Shown: positions 25,905-34,256 of the stretch, one piece after another
Layout: each line of letters opens with the position of its first letter
How positions within the stretch are numbered: position 1 is the stretch's first letter
Translations under genes and position numbers: made by a program
Notes under the pieces: model-generated
Seen by the model: the letters and a program-made list of their open reading frames with translations, nothing else
Told to the model about the DNA's origin: nothing
Database searches by the model: none
Source: Pseudobutyrivibrio ruminis
GTDB lineage: Bacteria; Bacillota; Clostridia; Lachnospirales; Lachnospiraceae
Length of the DNA: 64,000 nt
Assembly (NCBI RefSeq): GCF_015057245.1
Contig: NZ_SVET01000008.1
Location: 68,185 to 132,184 of the forward strand
Reading direction: 5' to 3'

Positions 25905-26700
25905 ATTGAATAAGCGACTTACAGGAGCTGTGGTTGGTGCCATGGCTCTTTTTATTGGGATGACTCCCATGACAGCTTTTGCGCATACAGGTCCTGAAGC
26001 AGAATGTACCTGTGAGACTAAATGCACAGAGGACTGCGTAAATGAAGAGTGCCCTGTATGTAAAGAGGACATCTCTTTATGCCAGGGCGAAGAGATACCT
26101 GAAGAACCTGAGGAAAAAGAGGAAGAGAAAATGGGACCTCTTACACCGGATGGGAATCTTACTCTGGTTGATGATTACGGTTCGGTGGAAGCTGGTGGCA
26201 AGCAGTTTATCACTGTTGTTACCAAGAAAGGGAATTACTTCTATATCATTATAGACCGTGATGATAACGGTACAGAAACCGTTCATTTCTTGAATATGGT
26301 TGATGAAGCAGATCTCTTGTCACTAATGGATGAGGATGAGCAGAAAGCACTTCAGGAATCTTTAGAGAGCGCGGAAAAAGAGGAAGCTACAAAGGAAACA
26401 GTTGAAGAGACTGAGACCACACCGGAGCCTGAGGTAAAAGAAGAAAAGAAGAAACCTTCTGTTGGTCCGGCAGCTATTGTGGCACTTATTATTTTCCTTG
26501 GCGCAGGTGGATATATGGGCTTTAAGTATTTAAAGGAAAAGAAGCCTAAGAAGGTATCGACATCACCTGATCCTGATGAAGAATACCTGGAGGATGAAGA
26601 GGACGATTATCTTGAAGATGCAGAAGAGGAATCAAATGAAGAGATTCCTGAGGCTGACGAAGATATATCGGAAGAGCCTGATTCTGAAGAGGATGAGTAA
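25891..26700 (+). CDS. DUF4366 family surface/membrane protein
   Basis: A 269-aa exported protein. The signal sequence 'LTGAVVGAMALFIGMTPMTAFA' lies near residue 9 (given abridged), followed by a Cys-rich segment 'CTCETKCTEDC', a globular part containing 'GNYFYIIIDRDDNG', a Glu-rich linker, one membrane helix ('AAIVALIIFLGAGGYMGF', near 190) and a very acidic C-terminus. The ATG at 25891 has TAAGGAGG upstream and gives a proper signal peptide. The Cys-rich part could form disulfides or bind metal outside the cell. Confidence 0.85.
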   Translation: MKITKLNKRLTGAVVGAMALFIGMTPMTAFAHTGPEAECTCETKCTEDCVNEECPVCKEDISLCQGEEIPEEPEEKEEEKMGPLTPDGNLTLVDDYGSVEAGGKQFITVVTKKGNYFYIIIDRDDNGTETVHFLNMVDEADLLSLMDEDEQKALQESLESAEKEEATKETVEETETTPEPEVKEEKKKPSVGPAAIVALIIFLGAGGYMGFKYLKEKKPKKVSTSPDPDEEYLEDEEDDYLEDAEEESNEEIPEADEDISEEPDSEEDE

Positions 26701-26715
26701 TTGAATAATTGATTC

Positions 26716-26750
26716 TAAGGGGCAGTCCATAAGGGCTGCCCTGATTTGTT
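26716..26750 (+). terminator. Probable terminator after the DUF4366 gene
   Basis: GGGGCAG and CTGCCC pair around a 10-nt loop and are followed by TGATTTGTTTT. The T-tract is interrupted, so termination may be partial. Confidence 0.6.
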
Positions 26751-26764
26751 TTGGAGGGCAAGTT

Positions 26765-26911
26765 ATGGCAAGAAAATCAAGATATATGGGTTACGTGGAA
26801 GGCTTGGAACAGCTGAAAGCCAAGCATGAGAAGCGCAGAAAAATCGAAAAGGAAAAGTCTCTTACCAGGAAACTGAATCAGTATAAGAAGGAGGTGAGAG
26901 AGAATGGGTAA
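26765..26911 (+). CDS. Small basic conserved ICE protein (48 aa)
   Basis: A short frame with GGAGGGCAAGTT just upstream of the ATG and a highly charged, helical product (starting MARKSRYMGYVEGLEQL and ending EVRENG). Its stop overlaps the ardC start by 8 nt. Length and basic composition are typical of the small ORF that precedes ardC-like genes in related elements. No function is recognised. Confidence 0.6.
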   Translation: MARKSRYMGYVEGLEQLKAKHEKRRKIEKEKSLTRKLNQYKKEVRENG

Positions 26912-28235
26912 AACCACAAATTTTGATCCTGAGAAGGCAGCTGAGCAGCGAAAAGCTGAAATGAAGGATATTACAGAGAAGCTGGAAAAGGGTGTGCAAG
27001 ATGTCTTTGGCTCAGAGCAGTTTCAAAACCTACTGGATACCATGGCGAAGTTTCCGCATTACTCGGTGAATAACAATATCCTTATCATGATGCAAAAACC
27101 GGATGCAACATTGGTTCAATCCTATACCGGCTGGAAGAAGATGGGGCGCTTTGTAAAGAAGGGTGAAAAGGGAATCCGTATCCTTGCACCGGCTCCTTTT
27201 AAATTGGAAAAAGAACAGGAAAAGCTGGATGAGGCAGGCAAAGTCATTCTTGATAAAGATGGCGAAGCTGTAAAGGAAAAGGTGGAGATTAATCTTACGG
27301 CATTTAAGCCTGTGAGTACTTTTGATATCTCCCAGACAGAAGGTGAACCGCTTCCATCCATCGGTGTGGATGAGCTTACCGGAAGTGTGGAAGGATATCA
27401 GACATTCTTTGAAGCAATCAAGGCAGCAAGTCCTGTACCTATCGGATTTGAAGATATCAAGTCCGGTGCCAAGGGATATTTTCATGTTGAAGATAATCGC
27501 ATTGCTATCAATAACGGCATGAGTGAGATCCAGACAGTAAAGACTGCAATTCATGAAATGGCTCACGCCAAGCTTCATAATCTGGAAGCGCAGAAAGATA
27601 ATAAGCAGTCCAAAAACAGCAAAGAGGTGGAAGCTGAGAGCGTTGCCTATACCGTGTGTCAGCATTATGGCATTGATACTTCTGATTACAGTTTCGCCTA
27701 TGTGGCAACCTGGTCTCAGGGAAAAGAGACTCCGGAGCTAAAGGCTTCTCTTAATACGATTCGTGATGCAGCAGCTGATCTTATTACAAAGATTGATGCG
27801 AAAGTACAGGAGCTTACAGCTGAGAAGGAACCTATCAGTTTCTATGTAGCTGAATGTGGTGAGTTTCATTCCATGGGAGAGTTTCATGAGAATCTGACAT
27901 TGCAGCAGGCAGTGGATATCTATAAGTCTATTCCTTCTGACAGGATGAATGGTGTAAAGACTATTGGTTTTGTAATCAAGGATGACAATTTGCTTGCAAA
28001 TGAATATGACCTGGTTGTTGGCAACAGATTGAATATACAGGAGATGAAAGATATCCTTCCTGAGTTGGCTGCTCATCCTCAGGTTGTAAAGGCAGCAGAT
28101 GAAATTGCAAAGCTTTTGCCTGAACTTGAAGGACTCGAAAAGAGTTCCATGAAAGAGAAGCTCAAGGAAAAAACAAAGGCGGCCAAGCCAAAGAGAGCTA
28201 AGTCATCAAAGAAGAAGGAGGAAGTTGCCATATGA
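26904..28235 (+). CDS. ArdC-like antirestriction/ssDNA-binding metallopeptidase
   Basis: A 443-aa protein. Residues about 20-95 match the ArdC N-terminal ssDNA-binding domain ('FPHYSVNNNILIMMQKP', 'SYTGWKKMGRFVKKGEKGI'). The middle has a zincin motif 'AIHEMAHAKLH' near residue 215 plus a downstream Glu in 'EVEAESVAYTVCQHYGID'. The C-terminal part has a YodL-like domain ('FYVAECGEFHSMGEFHE'). ArdC proteins protect incoming single-stranded DNA from host restriction during conjugation. It overlaps topB by 4 nt. It is noteworthy that the same element also carries restriction-type genes. Confidence 0.85.
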   Translation: MGKTTNFDPEKAAEQRKAEMKDITEKLEKGVQDVFGSEQFQNLLDTMAKFPHYSVNNNILIMMQKPDATLVQSYTGWKKMGRFVKKGEKGIRILAPAPFKLEKEQEKLDEAGKVILDKDGEAVKEKVEINLTAFKPVSTFDISQTEGEPLPSIGVDELTGSVEGYQTFFEAIKAASPVPIGFEDIKSGAKGYFHVEDNRIAINNGMSEIQTVKTAIHEMAHAKLHNLEAQKDNKQSKNSKEVEAESVAYTVCQHYGIDTSDYSFAYVATWSQGKETPELKASLNTIRDAAADLITKIDAKVQELTAEKEPISFYVAECGEFHSMGEFHENLTLQQAVDIYKSIPSDRMNGVKTIGFVIKDDNLLANEYDLVVGNRLNIQEMKDILPELAAHPQVVKAADEIAKLLPELEGLEKSSMKEKLKEKTKAAKPKRAKSSKKKEEVAI

Positions 28236-30118
28236 AATTAGTGATTGCAGAGAAGCCTTCGGTAGCCCAGTCCCTGGCGAAAGTCATTGGAGCAAATCAG
28301 AAAAAGGATGGATATCTTGAAGGTAATGGTTATATCGTCAGCTGGTGCGTAGGACATCTAATCGAGCTGGCAAATCCGGAACATTATGATGAGAAATATA
28401 AGAAGTGGCGCAAGGAAGATTTACCGATTTTCCCTGCGCCATTTTCATATCAGGTAACAGCTTCCACGAAAAAGCAGTATCAGGTATTAAAGGATCTCAT
28501 GAAGCGTTTTGATGTAGACAGTCTTGTAGAAGCAACTGATGCAGGGCGTGAAGGAGAGCTTATCTTTCGTCTTGTGTATAAGCAGGCAGGATGTAAAAAG
28601 CCTTTTGAGAGACTTTGGATTTCATCAATGGAAGATAAAGCAATTAGAGATGGCTTTGCTAATCTGAAACCAAGCGTAGACTATGATGATCTCTATGAAG
28701 CTGCACTTTGTCGTGAACGTGCGGACTGGCTTGTAGGTATAAATGCTACAAGATTCTTTTCTACAGTTTATGGTCAGACCTTAAATGTTGGACGTGTTAT
28801 GACTCCTACACTTGCAATGATTGTAGAGCGTGAAGCTGAGATCAAGGGCTTTAAGCCTGAGAACTTCTATACCGTTCAGATGTTAGTATCCGGTGTTGCA
28901 GTTACCTCAAAACGCTTTAAACGTAAGCAGGAGGCAGAGGAACTTGTAGAGAAAGTCAATGCAGCAGATAAAGCGAAAATTTCTAAAATGGAGACTTCCA
29001 CCAAACAAGAGAAACCACCACTTCTTTATGATCTTACCAGTCTTCAGAGGGATGCCAATAAGTATTATGGCTTTACCGCTCAGCAGACTCTCGATTATAC
29101 CCAGAGTCTTTATGAGAAAAAGCTTGTTACTTATCCAAGAACAGACAGCAGATATCTTACAGATGATATGGATGACAGTACAGCTCGTCTTTGCTGCTTG
29201 ATGAAAGATAAATACGGATATACAAAGATGGTCCCAATTTCTACAAAGCAGGTTCTAAACAGCAGCAAAGTATCAGATCACCATGCGATTATTCCTACAG
29301 AAAATGTTTCGGATGCTGATTACTCAGAAATCCCATCCGGTGAACAAAAGATTCTTGGCCTTGTAACTGCAAGGCTTCTTTCTTCTGTTGGAGATTCGGC
29401 TGAGATTACAGAGTATGCATTGGAAGTGGAATGTGTCGGTGAAGTTTTTAAGGCAAAGAGTAAGTGCATCACAAGTCTAGGCTGGCATTTATTGGAAGAC
29501 TGGATTCTTGGAAAAAAGCAGGATGATGGGGAAGATGACTCCGGCAAAAAAGATGATGGTGGTTCACATGGCATTCTGGAAATCTTGGAAGCGGATGCTT
29601 CTCTTTTATCAGAAGGTCGTGAGCTTCCTGCCAGAGATCCAAAGGTAAAGGAAGGAAAGACAACTCCTAAGAAACGATTTACCGAAGACTCGTTACTTTC
29701 TGCTATGGAATCAGCTGGTGCTAAAGATATGCCGGATGAGGTGGAGCGTAAAGGACTTGGCACTCCTGCAACAAGAGCCGGTGTTATTGAGAAGCTGGTT
29801 CGTATTGGTTTTGTAGAAAGACAGGGCACTAAGAAAACAAAGTATCTGGTTCCTACAGAAAAGGGGACTTCTCTTATTACTGTCATGCCGGAACAGATTC
29901 AGTCAGCATCGATGACAGCTGAGTGGGAGCAGAAACTACTGGAAGTGGAAAAACAGGATATTGCATCGGAAGACTTTATGGCTGAAATCAAGGATATGAT
30001 TGTTGATCTGATTGAGACCTATGAGCCTGTAAAGGGTGCAGATAAACTCTTTCCACCTCGTCAGTACAAACAGTATAAAAAGTATCCGAAGAAAGGAGCG
30101 TCCAGATGGCAAAGATGA
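28232..30118 (+). CDS. topB: DNA topoisomerase III (type IA)
   Basis: A 628-aa type IA topoisomerase. The toprim motif 'VEATDAGREGELIFRLVY' is near residue 100, and the active-site region 'KLVTYPRTDSRYLTDDM' near 300 includes the catalytic Tyr. 'GLGTPATRAGVIEKLV' is near 508. It lacks the C-terminal zinc ribbons of chromosomal TopA and has an acidic insertion (about 428-450, Asp/Lys-rich). It overlaps both neighbours by 4 and 13 nt. It likely resolves replication or transfer intermediates of the ICE. Confidence 0.93.
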   Translation: MKLVIAEKPSVAQSLAKVIGANQKKDGYLEGNGYIVSWCVGHLIELANPEHYDEKYKKWRKEDLPIFPAPFSYQVTASTKKQYQVLKDLMKRFDVDSLVEATDAGREGELIFRLVYKQAGCKKPFERLWISSMEDKAIRDGFANLKPSVDYDDLYEAALCRERADWLVGINATRFFSTVYGQTLNVGRVMTPTLAMIVEREAEIKGFKPENFYTVQMLVSGVAVTSKRFKRKQEAEELVEKVNAADKAKISKMETSTKQEKPPLLYDLTSLQRDANKYYGFTAQQTLDYTQSLYEKKLVTYPRTDSRYLTDDMDDSTARLCCLMKDKYGYTKMVPISTKQVLNSSKVSDHHAIIPTENVSDADYSEIPSGEQKILGLVTARLLSSVGDSAEITEYALEVECVGEVFKAKSKCITSLGWHLLEDWILGKKQDDGEDDSGKKDDGGSHGILEILEADASLLSEGRELPARDPKVKEGKTTPKKRFTEDSLLSAMESAGAKDMPDEVERKGLGTPATRAGVIEKLVRIGFVERQGTKKTKYLVPTEKGTSLITVMPEQIQSASMTAEWEQKLLEVEKQDIASEDFMAEIKDMIVDLIETYEPVKGADKLFPPRQYKQYKKYPKKGASRWQR

Positions 30119-30480
30119 AGAAAATCAGAAAATGGGATGAAGTCACAGGAAATGCAGTAGAGGAACAGATTCCTGAGTCCATTGATCCGATAGAGGATGT
30201 TGGTGCAGGTCCATCTATCAGCAGAAATCATATGCGCGGTATCGAGGATATGGTGGAACAGAATGATAATTCATTTGACGGAATCATCAATAATGTGCCT
30301 GCAGCTCCTGTGCCGGATTTTGCAGAAATCAATGAAAAGGCAGATCAGGAGGATATTATTGCAGATACCAAGGCTTCTGTGATGGAGAAGATAAAAGAGC
30401 AGCAGGAAAAAGTGAAGCTGGCTCCAATACCGGAACCTGAGAAGAAGACTCCTGTGATTTGTCCCTGCAGGGAGATGTAA
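30106..30480 (+). CDS. Conserved ICE protein of unknown function (124 aa)
   Basis: An acidic, low-complexity, probably disordered protein beginning 'MAKMKKIRKWDEVTGNAVEE' and ending 'KKTPVICPCREM' with two Cys close to the end. The ATG lies inside the topB 3' end with AAAGGAG upstream, and the mobC ATG follows at 3 nt. Its place between topB and mobC suggests a relaxosome or transfer accessory role, but no domain is recognised. Confidence 0.5.
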   Translation: MAKMKKIRKWDEVTGNAVEEQIPESIDPIEDVGAGPSISRNHMRGIEDMVEQNDNSFDGIINNVPAAPVPDFAEINEKADQEDIIADTKASVMEKIKEQQEKVKLAPIPEPEKKTPVICPCREM

Positions 30481-30482
30481 TC

Positions 30483-30812
30483 ATGAATAACAGAACGGAG
30501 CAGTTTCATTTCTTTGCAACTCCGGAGGAAGCTAAACTGATTCGTGACAGGGAGAAAGAAATCGGTATTTTAAATGAGAGTGCTTATCTTCGCAAAATGG
30601 CGATTGATGGTTATCTCATCCAGATGGATTTAAGTGATGTCAAAGAGGCTGTAAGGCTTCTTGGCATCACATCTTCCAACATGAATCAGTATGCAAAGAA
30701 AGCAAATGAAACCGGCAGTATCTACAAAGAAGATATCGATGATATCAGACTTCATCAGGAAGAACTTTGGAAAGTGATGAAGGAAATATTAAAGCGTCTG
30801 TCTACGATTTAG
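30483..30812 (+). CDS. mobC: MobC-like relaxosome accessory protein
   Basis: A 109-aa protein with an N-terminal ribbon-helix-helix-like DNA-binding part ('FFATPEEAKLIRDREKEIG', 'NESAYLRKMAIDGYLI') and a helical MobC core ('LLGITSSNMNQYAKKANETG', 'IRLHQEELWKVMKEIL'). MobC opens oriT DNA for the relaxase. The ATG at 30483 is chosen, with GGGAG about 9 nt upstream, rather than an in-frame TTG at 30459. It directly precedes the relaxase gene. Confidence 0.85.
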   Translation: MNNRTEQFHFFATPEEAKLIRDREKEIGILNESAYLRKMAIDGYLIQMDLSDVKEAVRLLGITSSNMNQYAKKANETGSIYKEDIDDIRLHQEELWKVMKEILKRLSTI

Positions 30813-30830
30813 GGAAGGAGGTGAATGTGC

Positions 30831-32264
30831 ATGGCGGCTACAAGACTTATCACGATGCATCAGAATAAAGGGAAAAGTGTAGCGAAGTCTCTTAGCGACA
30901 GAACAGATTATGCCAAGAATGGAGAGAAGACCGAAAATGGTCAATTCATCAGTTCCTACGCCTGCCAGGCTGAGAGTGTTGATGAAGAATTCATGCTCTC
31001 GAAAAGAGAATATGAGCGTCTGACAGGAAGACATCCCAAAGGCAATATCATCGCTTATCAGATCAGGCAATCCTTTAAGCCGGGAGAAATCACACCGGAG
31101 GAAGCGAATCAGGTAGGTTATGAAACCGCCATGCGATTTACCAAAGGTAATCATGCTTTTATCGTAGCGACTCATACGGATAAGGCACATATTCATAATC
31201 ACATCATCTTTAATTCTACGAGTCTTGATTGCACCCATAAGTTTAGAGATTTCTTTTTTGTTGGTCTTGCTTTGCAGAGATTATCAGATATTATCTGCTT
31301 AGAGCATGGCTTGTCTGTCATAGAAAAGAAGAAGCCAAGTGAGCGTGTTAAACGAACGACCTATCCTGAGAAGAAATCCTTTCGTGACGATATTAGAGAT
31401 GCGATTGACCAGATTCTTAAGGAAGGCAGCGCAAAAGATTTTAATGAGCTGCTTTATAAACTGGAAGATGCCGGATACGAGATTAAGCGTGGAAAGCATA
31501 TTTCTCTAAAGGGAAAAGAGCAGAAGCGTTTCATACGGCTGCGCTCTCTGGGGGATGGTTATACAGATGAGGATCTTAAGAAGATTCTTGCCGGAGAGAT
31601 GGAGCATGCATTTGAAGATAATGAAAAAGCTGAGAAACAGCCAAAGACTTACCAGCGGAAAAAGGAAGATCATGAGTTTGACCTTCTTATCGATATTCAA
31701 AAGAAGCTGGCTCAGGGCAAAGGAAAATATTATGTTCGCTTTGCCAAGAATTTTAATATAAAGCAGGTAGCCAAGGCAGTTTTATATCTGAAGCAGCATG
31801 ACATCCGAAGTTATGATGATCTGGAGAAAAATGTGAAAACAGCAACAGAGCGATTTACGAAAATTTCAGCTTCCATTAAAGAAAAGGAGAAACGACTTGC
31901 TGAGATTCAGGTCTTGAAGAAGCATATCTTTGACTACTTCAAGACCAAAGACGTATATGTGGATTATCGTAAATGCGGATACAGCAAGAAGTTCTTAGAA
32001 GAGCATAGACAGGATATCCTGCTTCATAAGGCAGCCAAGAATGCTTTTGATGAGCTTCATCTGAAGAAGTTACCTAAGGTTAAAGATCTAAGTGCAGAGT
32101 ATGCCGAGATTCTTGCAGAAAAGAAAAAGCTGTACGGTGAATATCGTCAGGTTAAGAAAGATATGCAGGAGATTCAAAGAGCAAAATATGATATCGACCA
32201 GTTCCTTAAAAGTGATGAAGAGCAGAAGAAGGAACGTGTCAGAAAACACAATATCACTCGATAA
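30831..32264 (+). CDS. MobA/VirD2-family relaxase (MOBP-like)
   Basis: A 477-aa relaxase that nicks oriT and pilots the transferred strand. The start segment 'TRLITMHQNKGKSVAKSL' is followed by 'DYAKN', and the metal-binding triad region is 'HTDKAHIHNHIIFNSTSL' near residue 121. The C-terminal half is long, charged and helical. The ATG at 30831 suits the AAGGAGG 9 nt upstream better than the ATG at 30825. Candidate oriT-like DNA lies just downstream. Confidence 0.92.
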   Translation: MAATRLITMHQNKGKSVAKSLSDRTDYAKNGEKTENGQFISSYACQAESVDEEFMLSKREYERLTGRHPKGNIIAYQIRQSFKPGEITPEEANQVGYETAMRFTKGNHAFIVATHTDKAHIHNHIIFNSTSLDCTHKFRDFFFVGLALQRLSDIICLEHGLSVIEKKKPSERVKRTTYPEKKSFRDDIRDAIDQILKEGSAKDFNELLYKLEDAGYEIKRGKHISLKGKEQKRFIRLRSLGDGYTDEDLKKILAGEMEHAFEDNEKAEKQPKTYQRKKEDHEFDLLIDIQKKLAQGKGKYYVRFAKNFNIKQVAKAVLYLKQHDIRSYDDLEKNVKTATERFTKISASIKEKEKRLAEIQVLKKHIFDYFKTKDVYVDYRKCGYSKKFLEEHRQDILLHKAAKNAFDELHLKKLPKVKDLSAEYAEILAEKKKLYGEYRQVKKDMQEIQRAKYDIDQFLKSDEEQKKERVRKHNITR

Positions 32265-32271
32265 TTCTAAT

Positions 32272-32315
32272 GGGGAATCTGTAAGTTTAAGACTTATGGG
32301 TTCCCCTCTTTTTTT
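32272..32315 (+). terminator. Terminator at the end of the transfer operon
   Basis: GGGGAA pairs with TTCCCC, extended by imperfect pairing of CTGTAAGT with ACTTATGG, and is followed by CTCTTTTTTTC. It closes the virD4-to-relaxase run. Confidence 0.85.
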
Positions 32316-32349
32316 CATTTCTGAAGAAATATCCAACAGCAAAATAAAG

Positions 32350-32530
32350 CGATTCATAAGAATTGCGTAGCCAAGCGTTTAGCTTGTTCAAGGGGATTGG
32401 GGATGTGCCACCAACGAGCGGAAAGTAGCTTTTTGTACAAAAAAGCACTGCTCGCCGCTTTGCGAAGACGCGCCCTAACACCATCGAAGATGGTGCCGCG
32501 CGAAGAGCGGGAAACAAAGAAAAAAATTGG
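32350..32530. other. Candidate oriT / transfer-related non-coding region
   Basis: This GC-richer block right after the relaxase gene has no credible gene. It holds the inverted repeat GCTTTTT-GTAC-AAAAAAGC (32428-32446), the perfect stem CACCATC-GAA-GATGGTG (32479-32495), and GAGCGG, CGCCGC and GCGCG clusters between them. Inverted repeats next to mobC/relaxase genes are the normal position of oriT. A direct repeat GGTAGGTGAAAG occurs twice just beyond it (about 32579-32602). The nick site cannot be assigned here. Confidence 0.45.
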
Positions 32531-32686
32531 AATAATACATTGAAGTCCACATAATAGGACAGCTCTTTTGATAATGTAGGTAGGTGAAAGGGGTAGGTGA
32601 AAGACCATTTTGATCGTTTAAAGATAATAAAAACTGGTTCTTATATTGTTAAAACTGTATAAAGCAATACTTTTTCCGGGAAAATA

Positions 32687-32742
32687 AAAACTTTACAAAC
32701 ATAAAGTTTTATATGGCGAATATGGAGTGGTGGTGATATAAT
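32687..32742 (+). promoter_or_regulatory. Extended -10 promoter with upstream inverted repeat
   Basis: A perfect 9-bp inverted repeat AAAACTTTA (32687-32695) / TAAAGTTTT (32702-32710) lies just upstream of TGATATAAT, an extended -10 box with TATAAT at 32737-32742. The -35 region (32714-32719) is weak. This is the only clear promoter before the 23-kb operon-like array. Confidence 0.68.
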
Positions 32743-32793
32743 GGTATAAGATTGGTTTAATATTGTTCTCTGAGGAGAAGAAAGGTGTACTTA

Positions 32794-32994
32794 GTGAAAA
32801 TATCATATAACGGTCTATGGAAATTATTAATTGATAATGGAATGCAAAAGAAAGATCTGATAGATAAGATCGGAGTCAGTTCTACTACCATTGCAAAAAT
32901 GGGAAAGGGTGAGAAAGTGTCTTTAGATGTATTGGAGAGAATTTGCAATTATTTCAATTGTGATATTGGTGATGTTATGAGTTTTGAAAAATGA
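32794..32994 (+). CDS. Small XRE/Cro-type regulator, possible controller of the defence operon
   Basis: A 66-aa single-domain HTH: 'LWKLLIDNGMQKKDLIDKIG', 'SSTTIAKMGKGEKVSLDVL' and 'ICNYFNCDIGDVM'. The GTG at 32794 is preferred since the family begins '(M/V)KISY..LW' and GAAAGG lies upstream; GTG 32785 is the alternative. It ends 52 bp before the methyltransferase gene and is behind an extended -10 promoter with an inverted repeat. Its position and size resemble controller (C) proteins of restriction-modification systems, which delay nuclease expression. That role is inferred. Confidence 0.75.
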   Translation: MKISYNGLWKLLIDNGMQKKDLIDKIGVSSTTIAKMGKGEKVSLDVLERICNYFNCDIGDVMSFEK

Positions 32995-33046
32995 TTATGT
33001 CTCCAAATGCGACAAAATAAAGATTGAGAGGTTATACAAATCTTAA

Positions 33047-34252
33047 ATGAAGAAGACAATTTACAACAACGCATTTACTAAATTCACAGACAAGGAATTT
33101 GATGAAAAGTATGCATTAATAAGTCATGCAATACAGCTGGGAGATACAACTGATGCAAAGAAGTATCGAGATATTTTAAAGGAACACGGTATTGATGTTA
33201 ATGACTTACCTTCTGCAGAATTGTTTAATAGAGAAAATAAAATTGAATTAGTACCTGAGAAGAACAAATTTACGTTTATAGATTTATTTGCAGGAATTGG
33301 TGGCTTTAGAATCGCCATGCAGAAGCTTGGAGGTCAATGCGTTTTTTCAAGCGAGTGGGATGAGCCAGCAAAGGAAACTTATTTTAGAAATTATGGTGAA
33401 GTACCATTTGGTGATATTACGATACCAGAAACGAAAGCACTAATCCCAGATAAATTTGATGTTTTATGTGCGGGATTTCCATGTCAGCCTTTTAGTAATG
33501 CTGGACTGAAAAAAGGAATTGAAGATACTCGTGGAACATTGTTTTATCATATTGCTGAAATACTTCGTGATCATCAACCTAAGGCAGTGCTTCTTGAAAA
33601 TGTTAGAGGACTTATCAGTAATGATAAGGGCAAAACTATCCAAACTGTTTTGAGAACAATTACAGGAATGGGGTATACATGCAATGTGCCACAGGAACTT
33701 ATTGATAATGGCCCAGTATCAAAACTAAAAGAGGAATGTGCAAAGATGGTTCTGTGTGCAAAAGATTATGGGGTACCACAGAATCGTCCTAGAATTTATA
33801 TAGTACTTTGGAAAAAAGATTTGGATATTAAAGAATTTCTATATCCCGAGGCGGAAAACACGAAAACAAAAGTTTCATCCATTCTTGAAAAAAATGTTCC
33901 TGATACATTTACAATTTCGGATAAATTGTGGGCGGGACATCAAAGAAGAAAGCTGGAACATGAAGAAAAAGGAAATGGATTTGGATATTGTTTATTCAAT
34001 GGGGATTCTGAATATACAAGCACAATATCAAGAAGGTATTACAAGGACGGGAGTGAAATACTGATTGAGCAACCGGGTAAGAATCCGAGAAAATTAACAC
34101 CAAGAGAGGCAGCTAACCTGCAGGGATTTCCAAAAGAGTTTAAGCTTCCGGATTCAAATACAAAGGCCTATCAGCAGTTTGGGAATAGTGTAGCAGTTCC
34201 GGTAGTTGAAAAGGTATCAGAACAAATAGTGAAACAAATATTGGAGGTGTAA
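33047..34252 (+). CDS. DNA (cytosine-5-)-methyltransferase (DrmMII-like position)
   Basis: A 401-aa 5mC methyltransferase with all main motifs: I 'FIDLFAGIGGFRIAM' near residue 78, IV 'CAGFPCQPFSNAG' with catalytic Cys near 145, VI 'VLLENVRGL' near 184, VIII 'GVPQNRPRIYIV' near 242, and IX/X 'REAANLQGFP' and 'QQFGNSVAVPV' at the end. A 75-residue N-terminal extension precedes motif I. It would mark self DNA. It is the first large gene of the array; the McrB-like gene starts 4 nt after it, and DrmA/DrmB-like genes follow, as 5mC enzymes do in class 2 DISARM. The ribosome site is weak. Confidence 0.93.
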   Translation: MKKTIYNNAFTKFTDKEFDEKYALISHAIQLGDTTDAKKYRDILKEHGIDVNDLPSAELFNRENKIELVPEKNKFTFIDLFAGIGGFRIAMQKLGGQCVFSSEWDEPAKETYFRNYGEVPFGDITIPETKALIPDKFDVLCAGFPCQPFSNAGLKKGIEDTRGTLFYHIAEILRDHQPKAVLLENVRGLISNDKGKTIQTVLRTITGMGYTCNVPQELIDNGPVSKLKEECAKMVLCAKDYGVPQNRPRIYIVLWKKDLDIKEFLYPEAENTKTKVSSILEKNVPDTFTISDKLWAGHQRRKLEHEEKGNGFGYCLFNGDSEYTSTISRRYYKDGSEILIEQPGKNPRKLTPREAANLQGFPKEFKLPDSNTKAYQQFGNSVAVPVVEKVSEQIVKQILEV

Positions 34253-34256
34253 ATAG

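Noticed and set aside
28232..30118. Chromosomal DNA topoisomerase I (TopA)
   Set aside because: Length, lack of C-terminal zinc ribbons and 4-13 nt overlaps with ICE genes fit an element-borne TopB instead.
32354..32608. 84- and 87-residue frames on the - strand (32287-32550 and 32354-32608) after the relaxase
   Set aside because: They run through the hairpin-rich candidate oriT, have no good ribosome site and give low-complexity products.
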